Shown here one piece after another: positions 1 to 8,013 of a stretch of DNA of 64,000 nt. Under the pieces are notes generated by a model. That model was given only the letters and a program-made list of their open reading frames with translations, was not told where the DNA came from and did no database searches. The translations under genes were made by a program, and so were the position numbers. Where the stretch lies: contig JADHSF010000001.1 in assembly GCA_016777005.1 (NCBI GenBank), positions 1 through 64,000 on the forward strand, given 5' to 3'. The DNA comes from SAR86 cluster bacterium. GTDB taxonomy: Bacteria > Pseudomonadota > Gammaproteobacteria > Magnimaribacterales > Magnimaribacteraceae. Positions within the stretch are counted from its first letter, which is position 1, and every line of letters begins with the position of its first letter.

Positions 1-52
1 GCAGGACCAATTCGTTAAAAGCGAACTGCTCTACCGACTGAGCTAACGGCCC
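1..52 (-). tRNA. tRNA-Lys (UUU anticodon), 3' part cut by window edge
   Basis: The minus strand reads GGGCCGTTAGCTCAGTCGG, then an anticodon arm GTTCG-CTTTTAA-CGAAT, which puts TTT at the anticodon and gives a lysine tRNA. Acceptor 5' strand, D arm, anticodon arm and variable loop are present. The T arm and acceptor 3' strand lie beyond base 1. A tRNA-Lys downstream of the tol-pal-cpoB cluster is also known from Pseudomonas-type genomes, although queE and queC, which often sit between, are missing here. Confidence 0.95.
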
Positions 53-68
53 GAAAAAAAAAGCGTAT

Positions 69-74
69 ATTATA
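69..74 (-). promoter_or_regulatory. candidate -10 box for tRNA-Lys
   Basis: A perfect TATAAT on the minus strand lies 17 bases before the tRNA 5' end, overlapping the space after the cpoB stop. I see no convincing -35 box, so this is only a candidate. The tRNA could also be read through from the tol operon. Confidence 0.35.
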
Positions 75-77
75 GGT

Positions 78-752
78 TTACTCAACTAAATTCGACTCTT
101 CTTTTACAATTTCTTTAGATTTTTTTGCAAGCTGGGCAGCACCCGATTCAGGGAACGCCTCAATAACCCTATTATATTGAATTAATGACTCTTCTTCATT
201 ACCCTCTATTCTGAGTATCTCACCCATTTTATATAAAGCATCTGGACAACGAGAATGATCGGAGAATTGATCAATAACACTCTGATAACTTAATTTGGCA
301 TCTTCATACATTTCTTGAGCTAAAAATAATTCACCAGACCAGAAATAAGCATCAGGAGTATAAAGTCCATTAGGAAAAGAAATAATAATCTCTGAGAAAA
401 TATCTAGAGCTTCAGCAAATCTGGATTCTTCAAACAATACCAATGCTTGTTTAAATAAGTCTCTTTCAGGGTCTGGGCTTTCAAAGACATTTCGCTCTTC
501 TAATACTACTTGTGGATTGGAGAGCTTTGATAATTCCAAAATACGCGAATCAAGATCTAAGTATCTTTGTTGTTGCACTTCTAATGATCTGTCAACAAGT
601 ATAGAATTTTCTTCAAGAATATTTCTAAGATCCCTTATTTCTTCTTCAAGATTTACTATTTTTTGATATAAAAGCTCCAGACTTTCTTCTTGTTCTGAAA
701 CAATTATTGAAGAAAGAATGCAAACGAGACTAGTTAAAAAAAATTTTTTCAA
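78..752 (-). CDS. cpoB: CpoB (YbgF), periplasmic Tol-associated coordinator of PBP1B
   Basis: CpoB is a periplasmic protein that links the Tol machine to peptidoglycan synthesis by PBP1B. The 224-residue protein has a signal peptide (1-18), a coiled-coil region (about 25-75) and three TPR-type repeats (about 100-215) with the usual 'YxxAxxxYQxVIDxFP' pattern. It is the last gene of the tol operon, 5 bases after pal. The start is TTG: no ATG exists before residue 148, and only the TTG start includes the signal peptide. It is slightly shorter than the E. coli protein. Identification rests on both domain order and position and is firm. Confidence 0.9.
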   Translation of the reverse strand: MKKFFLTSLVCILSSIIVSEQEESLELLYQKIVNLEEEIRDLRNILEENSILVDRSLEVQQQRYLDLDSRILELSKLSNPQVVLEERNVFESPDPERDLFKQALVLFEESRFAEALDIFSEIIISFPNGLYTPDAYFWSGELFLAQEMYEDAKLSYQSVIDQFSDHSRCPDALYKMGEILRIEGNEEESLIQYNRVIEAFPESGAAQLAKKSKEIVKEESNLVE

Positions 753-757
753 ACTTC

Positions 758-1222
758 TTAGAAAGTTTTAACCAAGGCCCTTCTGTTTTGCGACCATGAC
801 CTTTCATTTGATCCATTGACGATTGGTTTTTCTTCACCATAACTAACGGTCTGGATTTTATCTGATGAGACACCATTAATAATAAGCAGCTCTGCAACTG
901 TTTTAGCTCTTTTTTCTCCTAATGCCAAGTTGTACTCTCTAGTACCTCTCTCATCACAGTGTCCTTCAACTCTAACATTGAGATCATTATCGTTGATGAG
1001 TTTAGCTAGGGTCCTAATTTTTATTCTTCCCTCTGAATTAACATCGGATTTATCATAAGAAAAATAAAGAACATTATTAGAAGTCATTCCACTATCAGAA
1101 TAAGCTCCTGATGCAGAAGCCGATATTGCTGTAGAGTCATTAGTTCTATCTGAAGAAACTGAGCTACAAGATGCAAGGACAATAATGATTGTGGTTAAAA
1201 AAGATTTTTGAGTAATATTCAT
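758..1222 (-). CDS. pal: Pal, peptidoglycan-associated outer-membrane lipoprotein
   Basis: Pal anchors the outer membrane to peptidoglycan and exchanges with TolB during constriction. A lipoprotein signal ends in a lipobox (LASC, Cys near residue 19), followed by a Ser/Thr-rich linker and an OmpA-like domain (about 50-154). That domain carries the peptidoglycan-binding pattern 'VEGHCDERGTREYNLALGEKRA'. An AGGAG ribosome site lies 9 bases before the ATG. At 154 residues it is slightly shorter than the E. coli protein (173). It sits between tolB and cpoB on the minus strand, as in other gammaproteobacteria. Confidence 0.97.
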   Translation of the reverse strand: MNITQKSFLTTIIIVLASCSSVSSDRTNDSTAISASASGAYSDSGMTSNNVLYFSYDKSDVNSEGRIKIRTLAKLINDNDLNVRVEGHCDERGTREYNLALGEKRAKTVAELLIINGVSSDKIQTVSYGEEKPIVNGSNERSWSQNRRALVKTF

Positions 1223-1261
1223 TTTTTAGTCTCCTGAGTTTATTATACTTTTATTTTTATT

Positions 1262-2557
1262 CTAATCTATTAAAGGCGACCAAGCCGGCTCTCTAGCCTC
1301 ACCCTTAAGTGAAGGCATTATAAACTTAGTTTTACCGTCCATAGTGATGCCAGCCAATATATCTCTATCGCCATCTTTGGTTGCATAGATAATGACATTA
1401 CCATTAGGTGAGATAGTAGGAGATTCATCTAAGTAAGTGTCAGTCAAAATTCTTACTTTTCCTGATCTAAAATTTTGAGTTGCAATATGAAAAACTCCAT
1501 TTCTCCTATGAACAAAAACTATACCTTTCCCATCAGGTAAATATCTTGCTCTGGCGTTATAAGTACCCTCAAATGTCAGTCTCTTAATTCTGTTATTTTT
1601 AACGTTTGCTTCATAAATTTGAGGGGACCCAGATCTATTAGATGTAAATAATAGACTTCTTGAATCAGGAGACCAATCTGGTTCAGTATCTATGCCAAAA
1701 TGTTTAGTTATTTGCGTCCAACTAGATTGCTCTAAATCATAAATAAAAAGATCAGGATTCCCAGATTTAGATAAAACAGCTGAAATCATATCTCCATTAG
1801 GAGACCAATTTGGTGAACTATTTATACCCTCCTCTAATTTGAGGCCTTTTCTCTTTGCTGAACTGAGTTCTTGTAAAAAAATTCGTGAAGTCCCCTCTTC
1901 AAAGGAGACATATGCAATTTCTTTTCTATCAGGCGACCAACTTGGAGACATTAATGGTTGAGGCGAAGAAAATAAGGAAATACTTTCGAATCCATCAATA
2001 TCAGATATCCTCAAATTATAATTAGGATCTTCAGAAGAAGGCTTATCTATGTAAGCCAGTTTGGTTGAAAAAATACCCGGTATACCTTGAATTTTTTCAT
2101 AAATCTTGTCGCTCATCTTATGAGCAACCTTTCTTAAAGACTTAATAGGACCGATGACATTGCCTCTATGAATTGATTTTTCTCTAGCGATATCAAAAAT
2201 AATATAATTGGTTTCAGTATTGCCGTCTAGGTTAGAACCTTTTGTGCCACCTATTACTAAATAATCTACTCCTAATAGCCTCCAATCTTTATAGTAAATT
2301 TCTTCCTTTGAAGTTGGCAGACTCAACATACTTTCAGGTGGCAAAACAACAAATTCACCAAAAGACTCTAAATCCGATTTAATTATTTTATGAAGATATG
2401 TTGTCTGAGTGCTTTCTAACTCCCATTTCATAGGGACAACCGCAATATTGATTGGATCGGCTATACCTCCCTTTATTTCTATACGTAATTGCGAATAGGT
2501 AAATGAAAAATAAAAGAAGAGAATGAAGGTCAGAAAAAAAATCTTAAATTTAAACAT
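1262..2557 (-). CDS. tolB: TolB, periplasmic beta-propeller of the Tol-Pal system
   Basis: TolB is the periplasmic protein that binds Pal and is pulled off it by TolA. The 431-residue product has a strongly hydrophobic signal peptide (1-22, cleavage after TYS), an N-terminal alpha/beta domain (about 25-165) and a six-bladed WD40-like propeller with repeated 'PxWSPDxxxI' blades (about 170-431). Length matches the family. It follows tolA by 14 bases, and pal follows after a 39-base gap holding the pal ribosome site. Confidence 0.97.
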   Translation of the reverse strand: MFKFKIFFLTFILFFYFSFTYSQLRIEIKGGIADPINIAVVPMKWELESTQTTYLHKIIKSDLESFGEFVVLPPESMLSLPTSKEEIYYKDWRLLGVDYLVIGGTKGSNLDGNTETNYIIFDIAREKSIHRGNVIGPIKSLRKVAHKMSDKIYEKIQGIPGIFSTKLAYIDKPSSEDPNYNLRISDIDGFESISLFSSPQPLMSPSWSPDRKEIAYVSFEEGTSRIFLQELSSAKRKGLKLEEGINSSPNWSPNGDMISAVLSKSGNPDLFIYDLEQSSWTQITKHFGIDTEPDWSPDSRSLLFTSNRSGSPQIYEANVKNNRIKRLTFEGTYNARARYLPDGKGIVFVHRRNGVFHIATQNFRSGKVRILTDTYLDESPTISPNGNVIIYATKDGDRDILAGITMDGKTKFIMPSLKGEAREPAWSPLID

Positions 2558-2571
2558 AAATTAAATATTTA

Positions 2572-3183
2572 TTATTCCGGACTGAAAATAAGGATAAAGT
2601 TCCTAAAGTGTTGATCGAATAAACTCATCTGCATACTTAGTCCTTCAAAAGATTTTACTTTTGAGATTGCAGTTAAAGCAGATTCATCAAAAGCTAGATT
2701 TCCGCTACCCTTTATAATTGATGCAGAAACAATCTCTCCAGTCGGTACAAGTATAATTTGAATCTCTGTTTTTAAATTAAACTTCAGTTGAGATGGTCTT
2801 TTCCAATTATCCATTACCTGACTCTTGATGATAGATGAAAAATTCTCTAACTCAGTCAGACTAATTAATTTATTTTTATCAACTTCATTACTTTGATTCT
2901 TTACTTCCAAAATTGAAATCTGATCCAGTTCATAATTTACGTCAGAAAGTTTTATTCTCTCAGGAGAGTCTTTATTTTGGATATCTTGTTCATTCTCCTT
3001 TGGTATCGAGATATTTCTTTTCTTTAATAAGTTTTTTTCTTGTTCAATTATTAAGTAAGCTTGGATAGGCTTACTTGTCTCAATATTAAATGCTTCAAGA
3101 TCTAAATTAAAAAAATTTGAGAAAGATAAAACTAAACCAAGATGAATGAATACAGACAAAATTAAGGGAGGAAAATAATTCAT
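2572..3183 (-). CDS. tolA: TolA, short form of the envelope-spanning Tol protein
   Basis: TolA transmits the TolQR motor's force across the periplasm. This protein has an N-terminal membrane helix (about 7-25), a short charged linker (about 50-110) and a C-terminal TolA/TonB-type domain (about 115-203, 'QVMDNWKRPS' onward). At 203 residues it is about half the length of E. coli TolA (421) because the long alanine-rich helical domain II is nearly gone. Its ATG overlaps the tolR stop codon by one base. Identity comes mainly from position plus the C-terminal domain. Confidence 0.88.
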   Translation of the reverse strand: MNYFPPLILSVFIHLGLVLSFSNFFNLDLEAFNIETSKPIQAYLIIEQEKNLLKKRNISIPKENEQDIQNKDSPERIKLSDVNYELDQISILEVKNQSNEVDKNKLISLTELENFSSIIKSQVMDNWKRPSQLKFNLKTEIQIILVPTGEIVSASIIKGSGNLAFDESALTAISKVKSFEGLSMQMSLFDQHFRNFILIFSPE

Positions 3184-3599
3184 TAATTTGATGAGATAGG
3201 CTTAGAAATAAGACCTATATCAATTGCTCCTGCCATTTGGAGTTCTGCCATAACAGTCATTACTTTTTCATATTTAACCTGTCCATCACCTCTAATGACA
3301 ACCTGAAGGCCAGGACTAGCTTCAATGATTTTAGAAACCGAAACATTTAGCTCATCTAAAGTAAGCGGCTTGTTTTTTGTTGAACCAGTTTCGAGAAATA
3401 AAGCGCCATCCCGATCAATAGAAACTATTAATGGTTCTGTATTTTGCACAGGTAAAGCTTCAGAAGAAGCTTCTGGCAAATTAACCTGGATACCCTGAAC
3501 CATCAAAGGAGCTGAGATCATAAATATGACCAGCAAAACCAACATAACATCAATATATGGAACCACATTGATGTCCGAGATTAAATTTCTTCTTTTCAC
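3183..3599 (-). CDS. tolR: TolR, ExbD-like proton-channel subunit
   Basis: TolR, with TolQ, forms the proton-driven inner-membrane motor of the Tol system. The 138-residue protein has the family start 'SDINVVPYIDVMLVLLVIFM', a single membrane helix (about 14-33) with the proton-carrying Asp (D17), and a periplasmic domain. The start codon is GTG, placed 2 bases after the tolQ stop; no ATG gives the conserved N-terminus. Confidence 0.96.
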   Translation of the reverse strand: MKRRNLISDINVVPYIDVMLVLLVIFMISAPLMVQGIQVNLPEASSEALPVQNTEPLIVSIDRDGALFLETGSTKNKPLTLDELNVSVSKIIEASPGLQVVIRGDGQVKYEKVMTVMAELQMAGAIDIGLISKPISSN

Positions 3600-3601
3600 T
3601 C

Positions 3602-4270
3602 TTAATCTGAATGTATATCCCTATACAAAACTGCTAAAAATTCTTCTTTAAAACCCTCAAAATTTGATAGGAGATTATCAGATTCCGAAATAAATTTATT
3701 ATAGGCAACAAGAGCAGGAATGGCAGCAAAGAGTCCAATTGCTGTAGCAATAAGTGCTTCAGAGATACCAGGTGCTACAGCTGAAAGTGTTGCTTGTGAT
3801 GCCCCTGCTAATCCCCTAAAGGAATTCATTATCCCCCACACAGTTCCAAATAAACCCACATAAGGGCTGACTGAAGCGACTGTAGCAAGAAATGGTAAAT
3901 GCTTTTCCAGCAAAGATTGTTCTTTCGCTAAAGCAACACGCATATTTCTTTGAACACTATCCATAACAATGTCTGGACCTAAACTCTCTTTTGTAAGCCT
4001 CTTATAATCAAGATAACCTACTTGAAAAATGTACTCAGCCCCTACTGGATTATGATTTTCTTCTTGGCTTGAAGATAAAAGTGCATCTAAACCCGCATCT
4101 GACCAAAAACTAATTTCGAAATCTAATAACTCCTGACTAATTTTTTTTATATAAAGCCAACGTTCAAAAATGATCATCCAAGAAACAATCGATGCAAGGA
4201 TTAAGATAATTATTACCGTCTTTACAACAACACTTGCATTCAAAAAAAGTTCTAATATTGAAAGTTCCAT
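3602..4270 (-). CDS. tolQ: TolQ, ExbB-like motor subunit
   Basis: TolQ is the multi-helix inner-membrane part of the Tol proton motor. The 222-residue sequence has membrane helices at about 15-35, 125-150 and 165-190, with the conserved stretches 'ATVASVSPYVGLFGTVWGIM' and 'ISEALIATAIGLFAAIPA'. It lies 4 bases downstream of ybgC, in the usual ybgC-tolQRAB order. Confidence 0.97.
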   Translation of the reverse strand: MELSILELFLNASVVVKTVIIILILASIVSWMIIFERWLYIKKISQELLDFEISFWSDAGLDALLSSSQEENHNPVGAEYIFQVGYLDYKRLTKESLGPDIVMDSVQRNMRVALAKEQSLLEKHLPFLATVASVSPYVGLFGTVWGIMNSFRGLAGASQATLSAVAPGISEALIATAIGLFAAIPALVAYNKFISESDNLLSNFEGFKEEFLAVLYRDIHSD

Positions 4271-4274
4271 AAGA

Positions 4275-4673
4275 CTATAAGAGTAGTTTTTTCATTCCCG
4301 TATGTAAATACTCAGGCAAAGCTGCAGGAATAAAAGTTTCAGAATCAAGGCTACCGCATTTTATAGTAGCCTTAGCAATTTCTTGATTATTACTAAATGC
4401 AGTTTGCTCAAAATCAAAACTTACTTTTCCTAATTTAACTAAATCCGTTTTTATTACTAATTGGTCATCAAGTCTTGCGGGCTTGAGAAGTTTTAAATCT
4501 AAGCTTCTAACAACAAAAATAATCTTTTCTTCCATAAGCTTCATCTGTTCATAGCCAATTGCTCTTAATAATTCCGTTCGAGCTCTTTCAAAAAATTTAA
4601 GATAGTTAGCATAGTAAACCACTCCTTGAGCGTCTGTATCCTCGTAATAAACTCTCAAAAGATATTCTTGCAT
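4275..4673 (-). CDS. ybgC: YbgC, acyl-CoA thioesterase of the tol operon
   Basis: A hotdog-fold (4HBT) thioesterase, 132 residues, starting with the family motif 'YYEDTDAQGVVYYANYLKF'. The catalytic Asp is D14. The His that follows in the E. coli protein (VVYH) is Tyr here (Y21), a substitution also common in alphaproteobacterial members, so activity is still plausible. YbgC acts on acyl-CoA and is linked to phospholipid metabolism near the Tol complex. Its ATG overlaps the stop of the upstream nuclease gene by one base (TAATG), which suggests coupled translation. Confidence 0.95.
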   Translation of the reverse strand: MQEYLLRVYYEDTDAQGVVYYANYLKFFERARTELLRAIGYEQMKLMEEKIIFVVRSLDLKLLKPARLDDQLVIKTDLVKLGKVSFDFEQTAFSNNQEIAKATIKCGSLDSETFIPAALPEYLHTGMKKLLL

Positions 4674-5089
4674 TAATCTAATTCTTCGTGATCCTGAATA
4701 TCTTTGGAGTAAAGTTCTTTTAAAAGGAAAATAAAATCATCCCACAGTAAATCCGCAGTAAAAGGAGAGTCTATATGTAAATTGGGATTGATTGCCCCTA
4801 GTGGAACTCTGACTTTAATGGGCCTTCTATCAAATTTGTAAACCAAAGCTGGGATTCCTTTATTTCGTGTTGCGTCTAGAACTTGTTTCCACCAAGCCTC
4901 GAGAGGTTCAGCACCAGATGCATATCTTTTGCATTCAAGATACCAATTACCCAGCATAAGATCAGGTAAATGTTTTTCTCTAGTTTGTTCAAGAATTCTT
5001 CTTATATTTTTTTTTAAACCTAAATCATTTGTAAGGAGATTGGCTACTTCCCTTTCGAAAGAAGCTCCTTTATTTCTTGAATTAGCCAT
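4673..5089 (-). CDS. phage-type PD-(D/E)XK endonuclease, possible Holliday-junction resolvase, in the ruvCAB position
   Basis: This small protein (138 residues from the ATG at 5089) begins 'RNKGASFEREVANLL', then has 'PDL' (D43) and 'ECK' (E52, K54). That is the E...PD...ExK core of PD-(D/E)XK nucleases such as archaeal Hjc. The following 'WWKQVLDATRNKGIPALVY' and 'RRPIKVRVPL' resemble a small endonuclease group I know mainly from phages and prophages. The longer ORF-track start (5128) is rejected because it runs 38 bases into yebC; the ATG at 5089 sits one base after the yebC stop. The 3' end overlaps ybgC. In Pseudomonas-type genomes this interval between yebC and ybgC holds ruvC, ruvA and ruvB. 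Nuclease fold is well supported; junction resolution is inferred. Confidence 0.8.
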   Translation of the reverse strand: MANSRNKGASFEREVANLLTNDLGLKKNIRRILEQTREKHLPDLMLGNWYLECKRYASGAEPLEAWWKQVLDATRNKGIPALVYKFDRRPIKVRVPLGAINPNLHIDSPFTADLLWDDFIFLLKELYSKDIQDHEELD

Positions 5090-5090
5090 A

Positions 5091-5837
5091 TTAATCCAGT
5101 TGTTCGAACATACCATCAGCAAATTCAATATTTGAAGTTACATTCTGAGTATCGTCAAGGTCTTCGAGCATTTCTAATAATTTATATACCTTAAGAGAAG
5201 TATCTATATCAGCTTGAACTGTAGTTTCAGGCACTAAGGATATTTCTGAGTCATCAATTCTGAAATCTTGGTTAATTAAAGCATTTTTAATATTTTGAAA
5301 GTCTTCTGGAGAAGAGCTTACAGTAGTTGTTAGATCTTCATTTATCTCTATATCTTCAGCACCTGCTTCAATAGATACTTCCATAATTTGTTCAGCATCT
5401 TGTTCCGAAGAAACAGTTATTATTCCTTTTTTTTCAAAAAGGTAAGAAACCGATCCGTTTGTTCCAAGATTTCCTCCAGATTTAGTAAAGGCATGTCTGA
5501 CTTCAGCCACTGTTCTATTATTATTGTCTGTCATAGACTCAACAATGATTGCTATTCCACCTGGACCATAACCCTCAAAGCTGACTTCTTCAAGATTTTC
5601 TCCCTCGAGACCTCCTGCTCCTCTTTGCACAGCTCTTTCGATAGTATCTTTGGTCATATTGGCAGCTAAGGCTTTATCAATGGCTGTTCTAAGTCTAGGG
5701 TTATCATCGGGAACCCCGCCTCCCAATTTAGCTGCAACTGTCAGCTCTCTTATCAGGACAGAAAATATCTTTCCTCTTTTTGCATCCTGCCTACCTTTTC
5801 TATGCTTTATATTAGCCCATTTTGAATGACCTGCCAC
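5091..5837 (-). CDS. yebC: YebC/TACO1-family protein (translation factor or transcriptional regulator)
   Basis: A 248-residue YebC protein with the N-terminal signature 'AGHSKWANIKHRKGRQDAKRGK' and the typical three-domain layout. Family members help ribosomes through difficult proline-rich stretches, and some are reported as DNA-binding regulators (PmpR in Pseudomonas). The start is GTG, one base after the aspS stop codon. It lies between aspS and the nuclease gene, its usual place upstream of ruvC. Confidence 0.95.
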   Translation of the reverse strand: MAGHSKWANIKHRKGRQDAKRGKIFSVLIRELTVAAKLGGGVPDDNPRLRTAIDKALAANMTKDTIERAVQRGAGGLEGENLEEVSFEGYGPGGIAIIVESMTDNNNRTVAEVRHAFTKSGGNLGTNGSVSYLFEKKGIITVSSEQDAEQIMEVSIEAGAEDIEINEDLTTTVSSSPEDFQNIKNALINQDFRIDDSEISLVPETTVQADIDTSLKVYKLLEMLEDLDDTQNVTSNIEFADGMFEQLD

Positions 5838-5838
5838 T

Positions 5839-7614
5839 TTACTCCTCCTTATCTAATCCATGGAACCTTATATGAAGTTCATCTAATTGATCTTGTGCCG
5901 CATGTCCTGGAGCATCAGTCAGTAAACATGAAGCAGTTTGAGTTTTGGGGAAGGCTATAACGTCTCTTATTGAATCTGAATGCGTCATCAACATAATCAA
6001 TCTATCGAGTCCAATAGCTAGTCCAGCATGCGGTGGACAACCATGCTGAAGGGCTGAAATCAAAAAACCAAACTTTTCTTCGGCTTCTCTTTCATCTATT
6101 TTCAGAAGACTTAAGACTGTTTTTTGCATTTCTTGATCATGGATTCTTACAGAACCACCCCCAAGCTCAGTTCCATTCAAGACTATATCATAGGCATCAG
6201 TTAAAGCTTCAAGAGGAGCATTCTTGAGACTCTCGATAGAGCATGTAGGAGCCGTAAAAGGATGGTGCAATGGAGTAAGGTCGCCCGACTTATTTTTTTC
6301 AAACATAGGAAAATCAGTAATCCAACAAGGTGCCCAGTCACATATTAAAAGATCTAAATCTTTGGCCACTAGATCTCTTAAAGCAGCCAAAGAATCATTC
6401 ACTATATTGCTTTTACCAGCTCCGAAGAAAATAATGTCCCCTTCCTCTACTTCCAATGTTTTCATAAGAGATGAAATTATTTCATCATCTATAAATTTTA
6501 TTATAGGAGACTGAAGGCCTTCCTTACCCTTTGATAGATCTTCTACTCTTATATACGCCAATCCCTTTGCGCCATAATTAGCTACAAAATTTGTATAGTC
6601 GTCAATCTGCTTTCGAGTAAGAGATTTACCATTGGGAACCCTAATTGCAGCAATCCTTGAATCATCATCATTAGCAGGTTCGCTAAACACCTTAAAATCA
6701 CAGTCCTTGAATAATGTCTTTACCTCTAAAAGTTGTAAGGGATTTCTTAAATCAGGCTTATCAATGCCGTACTTTTCTATTGCATCCTTGTAGGATATTT
6801 TAGGAAATTCACCTAACTCGATAGATAAAGATTCTTTAAAAACATCTTTTATCATATCAGTAATTAAATTCATCACTACTGAGGAATCAGCAAAAGATAA
6901 TTCAATATCTAGCTGAGTGAATTCTGGTTGTCGATCTGCTCTAAGATCTTCATCTCTAAAGCATTTTGCAAATTGATAGTATCTCTCAAAACCAGATGCC
7001 ATAAGAGTTTGCTTAAATAATTGAGGAGATTGAGGTAAAGCAAAAAATGAGCCTGGAAATGTTCTACTTGGGACCAAATAGTCTCTAGCTCCCTCAGGGG
7101 TCGCTTTAGTCAAGATAGGTGTTTCAATTTCAATAAATTCTTCATTGCTTAAATAATTCCTGAGACGAGAAGAAACTTTTGATCTTAATCTAAGATTTTG
7201 TTGCATTTCAGATCTTCTTAAATCTAAGAATCTATATGTTAAACGAGTCTCTTCTCCGACTGACGTGTATTCATCTAATTGAAACGGAAGAGGTTTAGAA
7301 GGATTTAATATATCTAAATGTGAGGCAACTATTTCTACTTCACCTGTTGCGAGGTTAGAATTTATTGTCCCCTCAGGTCTTTCTCTTACCAAACCTTTAG
7401 AAAAAACTACATATTCATTTCTGCAATTCTCAGCGAGAGCAAATGTCTCTTCTGAGTCAGGGTTATAGACTACTTGCACAAGTCCATCTTCGTCTCTAAT
7501 GTCAAAGAATATTACACCGCCGTGATCTCTTCTTCGATGAATCCATCCAGCAACTGATATTTCTTGTCCGATCAAATCTATATTAATTTGATTACATTTA
7601 TGTGTTCTTTTCAT
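5839..7614 (-). CDS. aspS: aspartyl-tRNA synthetase, probably non-discriminating (Asp/Asn)
   Basis: A full-length bacterial AspRS (591 residues): N-terminal anticodon-binding OB fold (1-110), class II catalytic core with motif 2 around '[18 protein letters not shown]', the bacterial GAD insertion (about 280-410) and motif 3 '[13 protein letters not shown]'. His31 ('RRRDHGG') and Gly82 match the Pseudomonas aeruginosa enzyme, where these residues allow charging of tRNA-Asn; the E. coli enzyme has Leu and Lys there. With gatCA at the other end of the window this suggests Asp-tRNA-Asn is made and then amidated. It follows the FmdB-like gene by 4 bases. Confidence 0.97.
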   Translation of the reverse strand: MKRTHKCNQINIDLIGQEISVAGWIHRRRDHGGVIFFDIRDEDGLVQVVYNPDSEETFALAENCRNEYVVFSKGLVRERPEGTINSNLATGEVEIVASHLDILNPSKPLPFQLDEYTSVGEETRLTYRFLDLRRSEMQQNLRLRSKVSSRLRNYLSNEEFIEIETPILTKATPEGARDYLVPSRTFPGSFFALPQSPQLFKQTLMASGFERYYQFAKCFRDEDLRADRQPEFTQLDIELSFADSSVVMNLITDMIKDVFKESLSIELGEFPKISYKDAIEKYGIDKPDLRNPLQLLEVKTLFKDCDFKVFSEPANDDDSRIAAIRVPNGKSLTRKQIDDYTNFVANYGAKGLAYIRVEDLSKGKEGLQSPIIKFIDDEIISSLMKTLEVEEGDIIFFGAGKSNIVNDSLAALRDLVAKDLDLLICDWAPCWITDFPMFEKNKSGDLTPLHHPFTAPTCSIESLKNAPLEALTDAYDIVLNGTELGGGSVRIHDQEMQKTVLSLLKIDEREAEEKFGFLISALQHGCPPHAGLAIGLDRLIMLMTHSDSIRDVIAFPKTQTASCLLTDAPGHAAQDQLDELHIRFHGLDKEE

Positions 7615-7618
7615 TTTT

Positions 7619-7894
7619 TTATATAGATTCTTTTTTTGTTACAGAGGTATCTTTAGTTTTTTTGTCTGGCTTAGCAGGAGAAGTACTTTCGTTATCGCTT
7701 TTAGCTATATTTTTTTTGTTCCCGGTTTTGAAATCTGTCTCATACCATCCTGTCCCTTTAAGCCTAAATGATGGGGCTGTTGGCATCTGAGAAAAGTTAG
7801 GATTTTTAATTTTGAAATCATCTAATTCGGAGATTCGCATCTGTTTCTCAAAAATCTCTTCGGTTTCTATATTTTTAAAAATGTATGTTGGCAT
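7619..7894 (-). CDS. FmdB-like small protein without its zinc-ribbon cysteines
   Basis: A 91-residue protein beginning 'MPTYIFKN' with a central '[14 protein letters not shown]' element and a Lys/Ser/Thr-rich tail. The start and 'LKGxGWYxTD' match the FmdB-type putative regulatory proteins that usually precede aspS in gammaproteobacteria. Normal members carry two CxxC pairs between these elements; this one has no cysteine at all. The 'MPTYxFKNxET' start also resembles small proteins I recall from T4-like marine phages. It is the first gene of the aspS operon. Function is unknown, and the zinc-ribbon role cannot apply here. Confidence 0.75.
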   Translation of the reverse strand: MPTYIFKNIETEEIFEKQMRISELDDFKIKNPNFSQMPTAPSFRLKGTGWYETDFKTGNKKNIAKSDNESTSPAKPDKKTKDTSVTKKESI

Positions 7895-7944
7895 AAAAGG
7901 GTTGCTCAGTATTAAATGTAAGGTATTTATTCACTCAGGATGCA

Positions 7945-7953
7945 ATTATAGCA
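7945..7953 (-). promoter_or_regulatory. extended -10 promoter for the fmdB-like/aspS operon
   Basis: The minus strand has TGCTATAAT, a perfect -10 hexamer with the TGN extension, 51 bases before the ATG of the FmdB-like gene. No good -35 box is seen, as is common for extended -10 promoters. Confidence 0.5.
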
Positions 7954-7972
7954 ATTTTTATTATATAGATTC

Positions 7973-8000
7973 TTGAAAACCAGCTATATGTTAGTATTAG
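7973..8000 (+). promoter_or_regulatory. candidate promoter for proS
   Basis: TTGAAA (7973-7978) and TATTAG (7995-8000) are separated by 16 bases. If used, transcription would start about 7 bases before the proS ATG, leaving almost no leader; no Shine-Dalgarno sequence is visible there either. Confidence 0.35.
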
Positions 8001-8013
8001 TAAAAATAAATTT

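Noticed and set aside
5090-5128. ORF-track start of the nuclease gene at 5128 (151 residues)
   Set aside because: It runs 38 bases into yebC and adds non-conserved residues; the ATG at 5089 gives the family start 'MANSRNKGASFERE' one base after the yebC stop.
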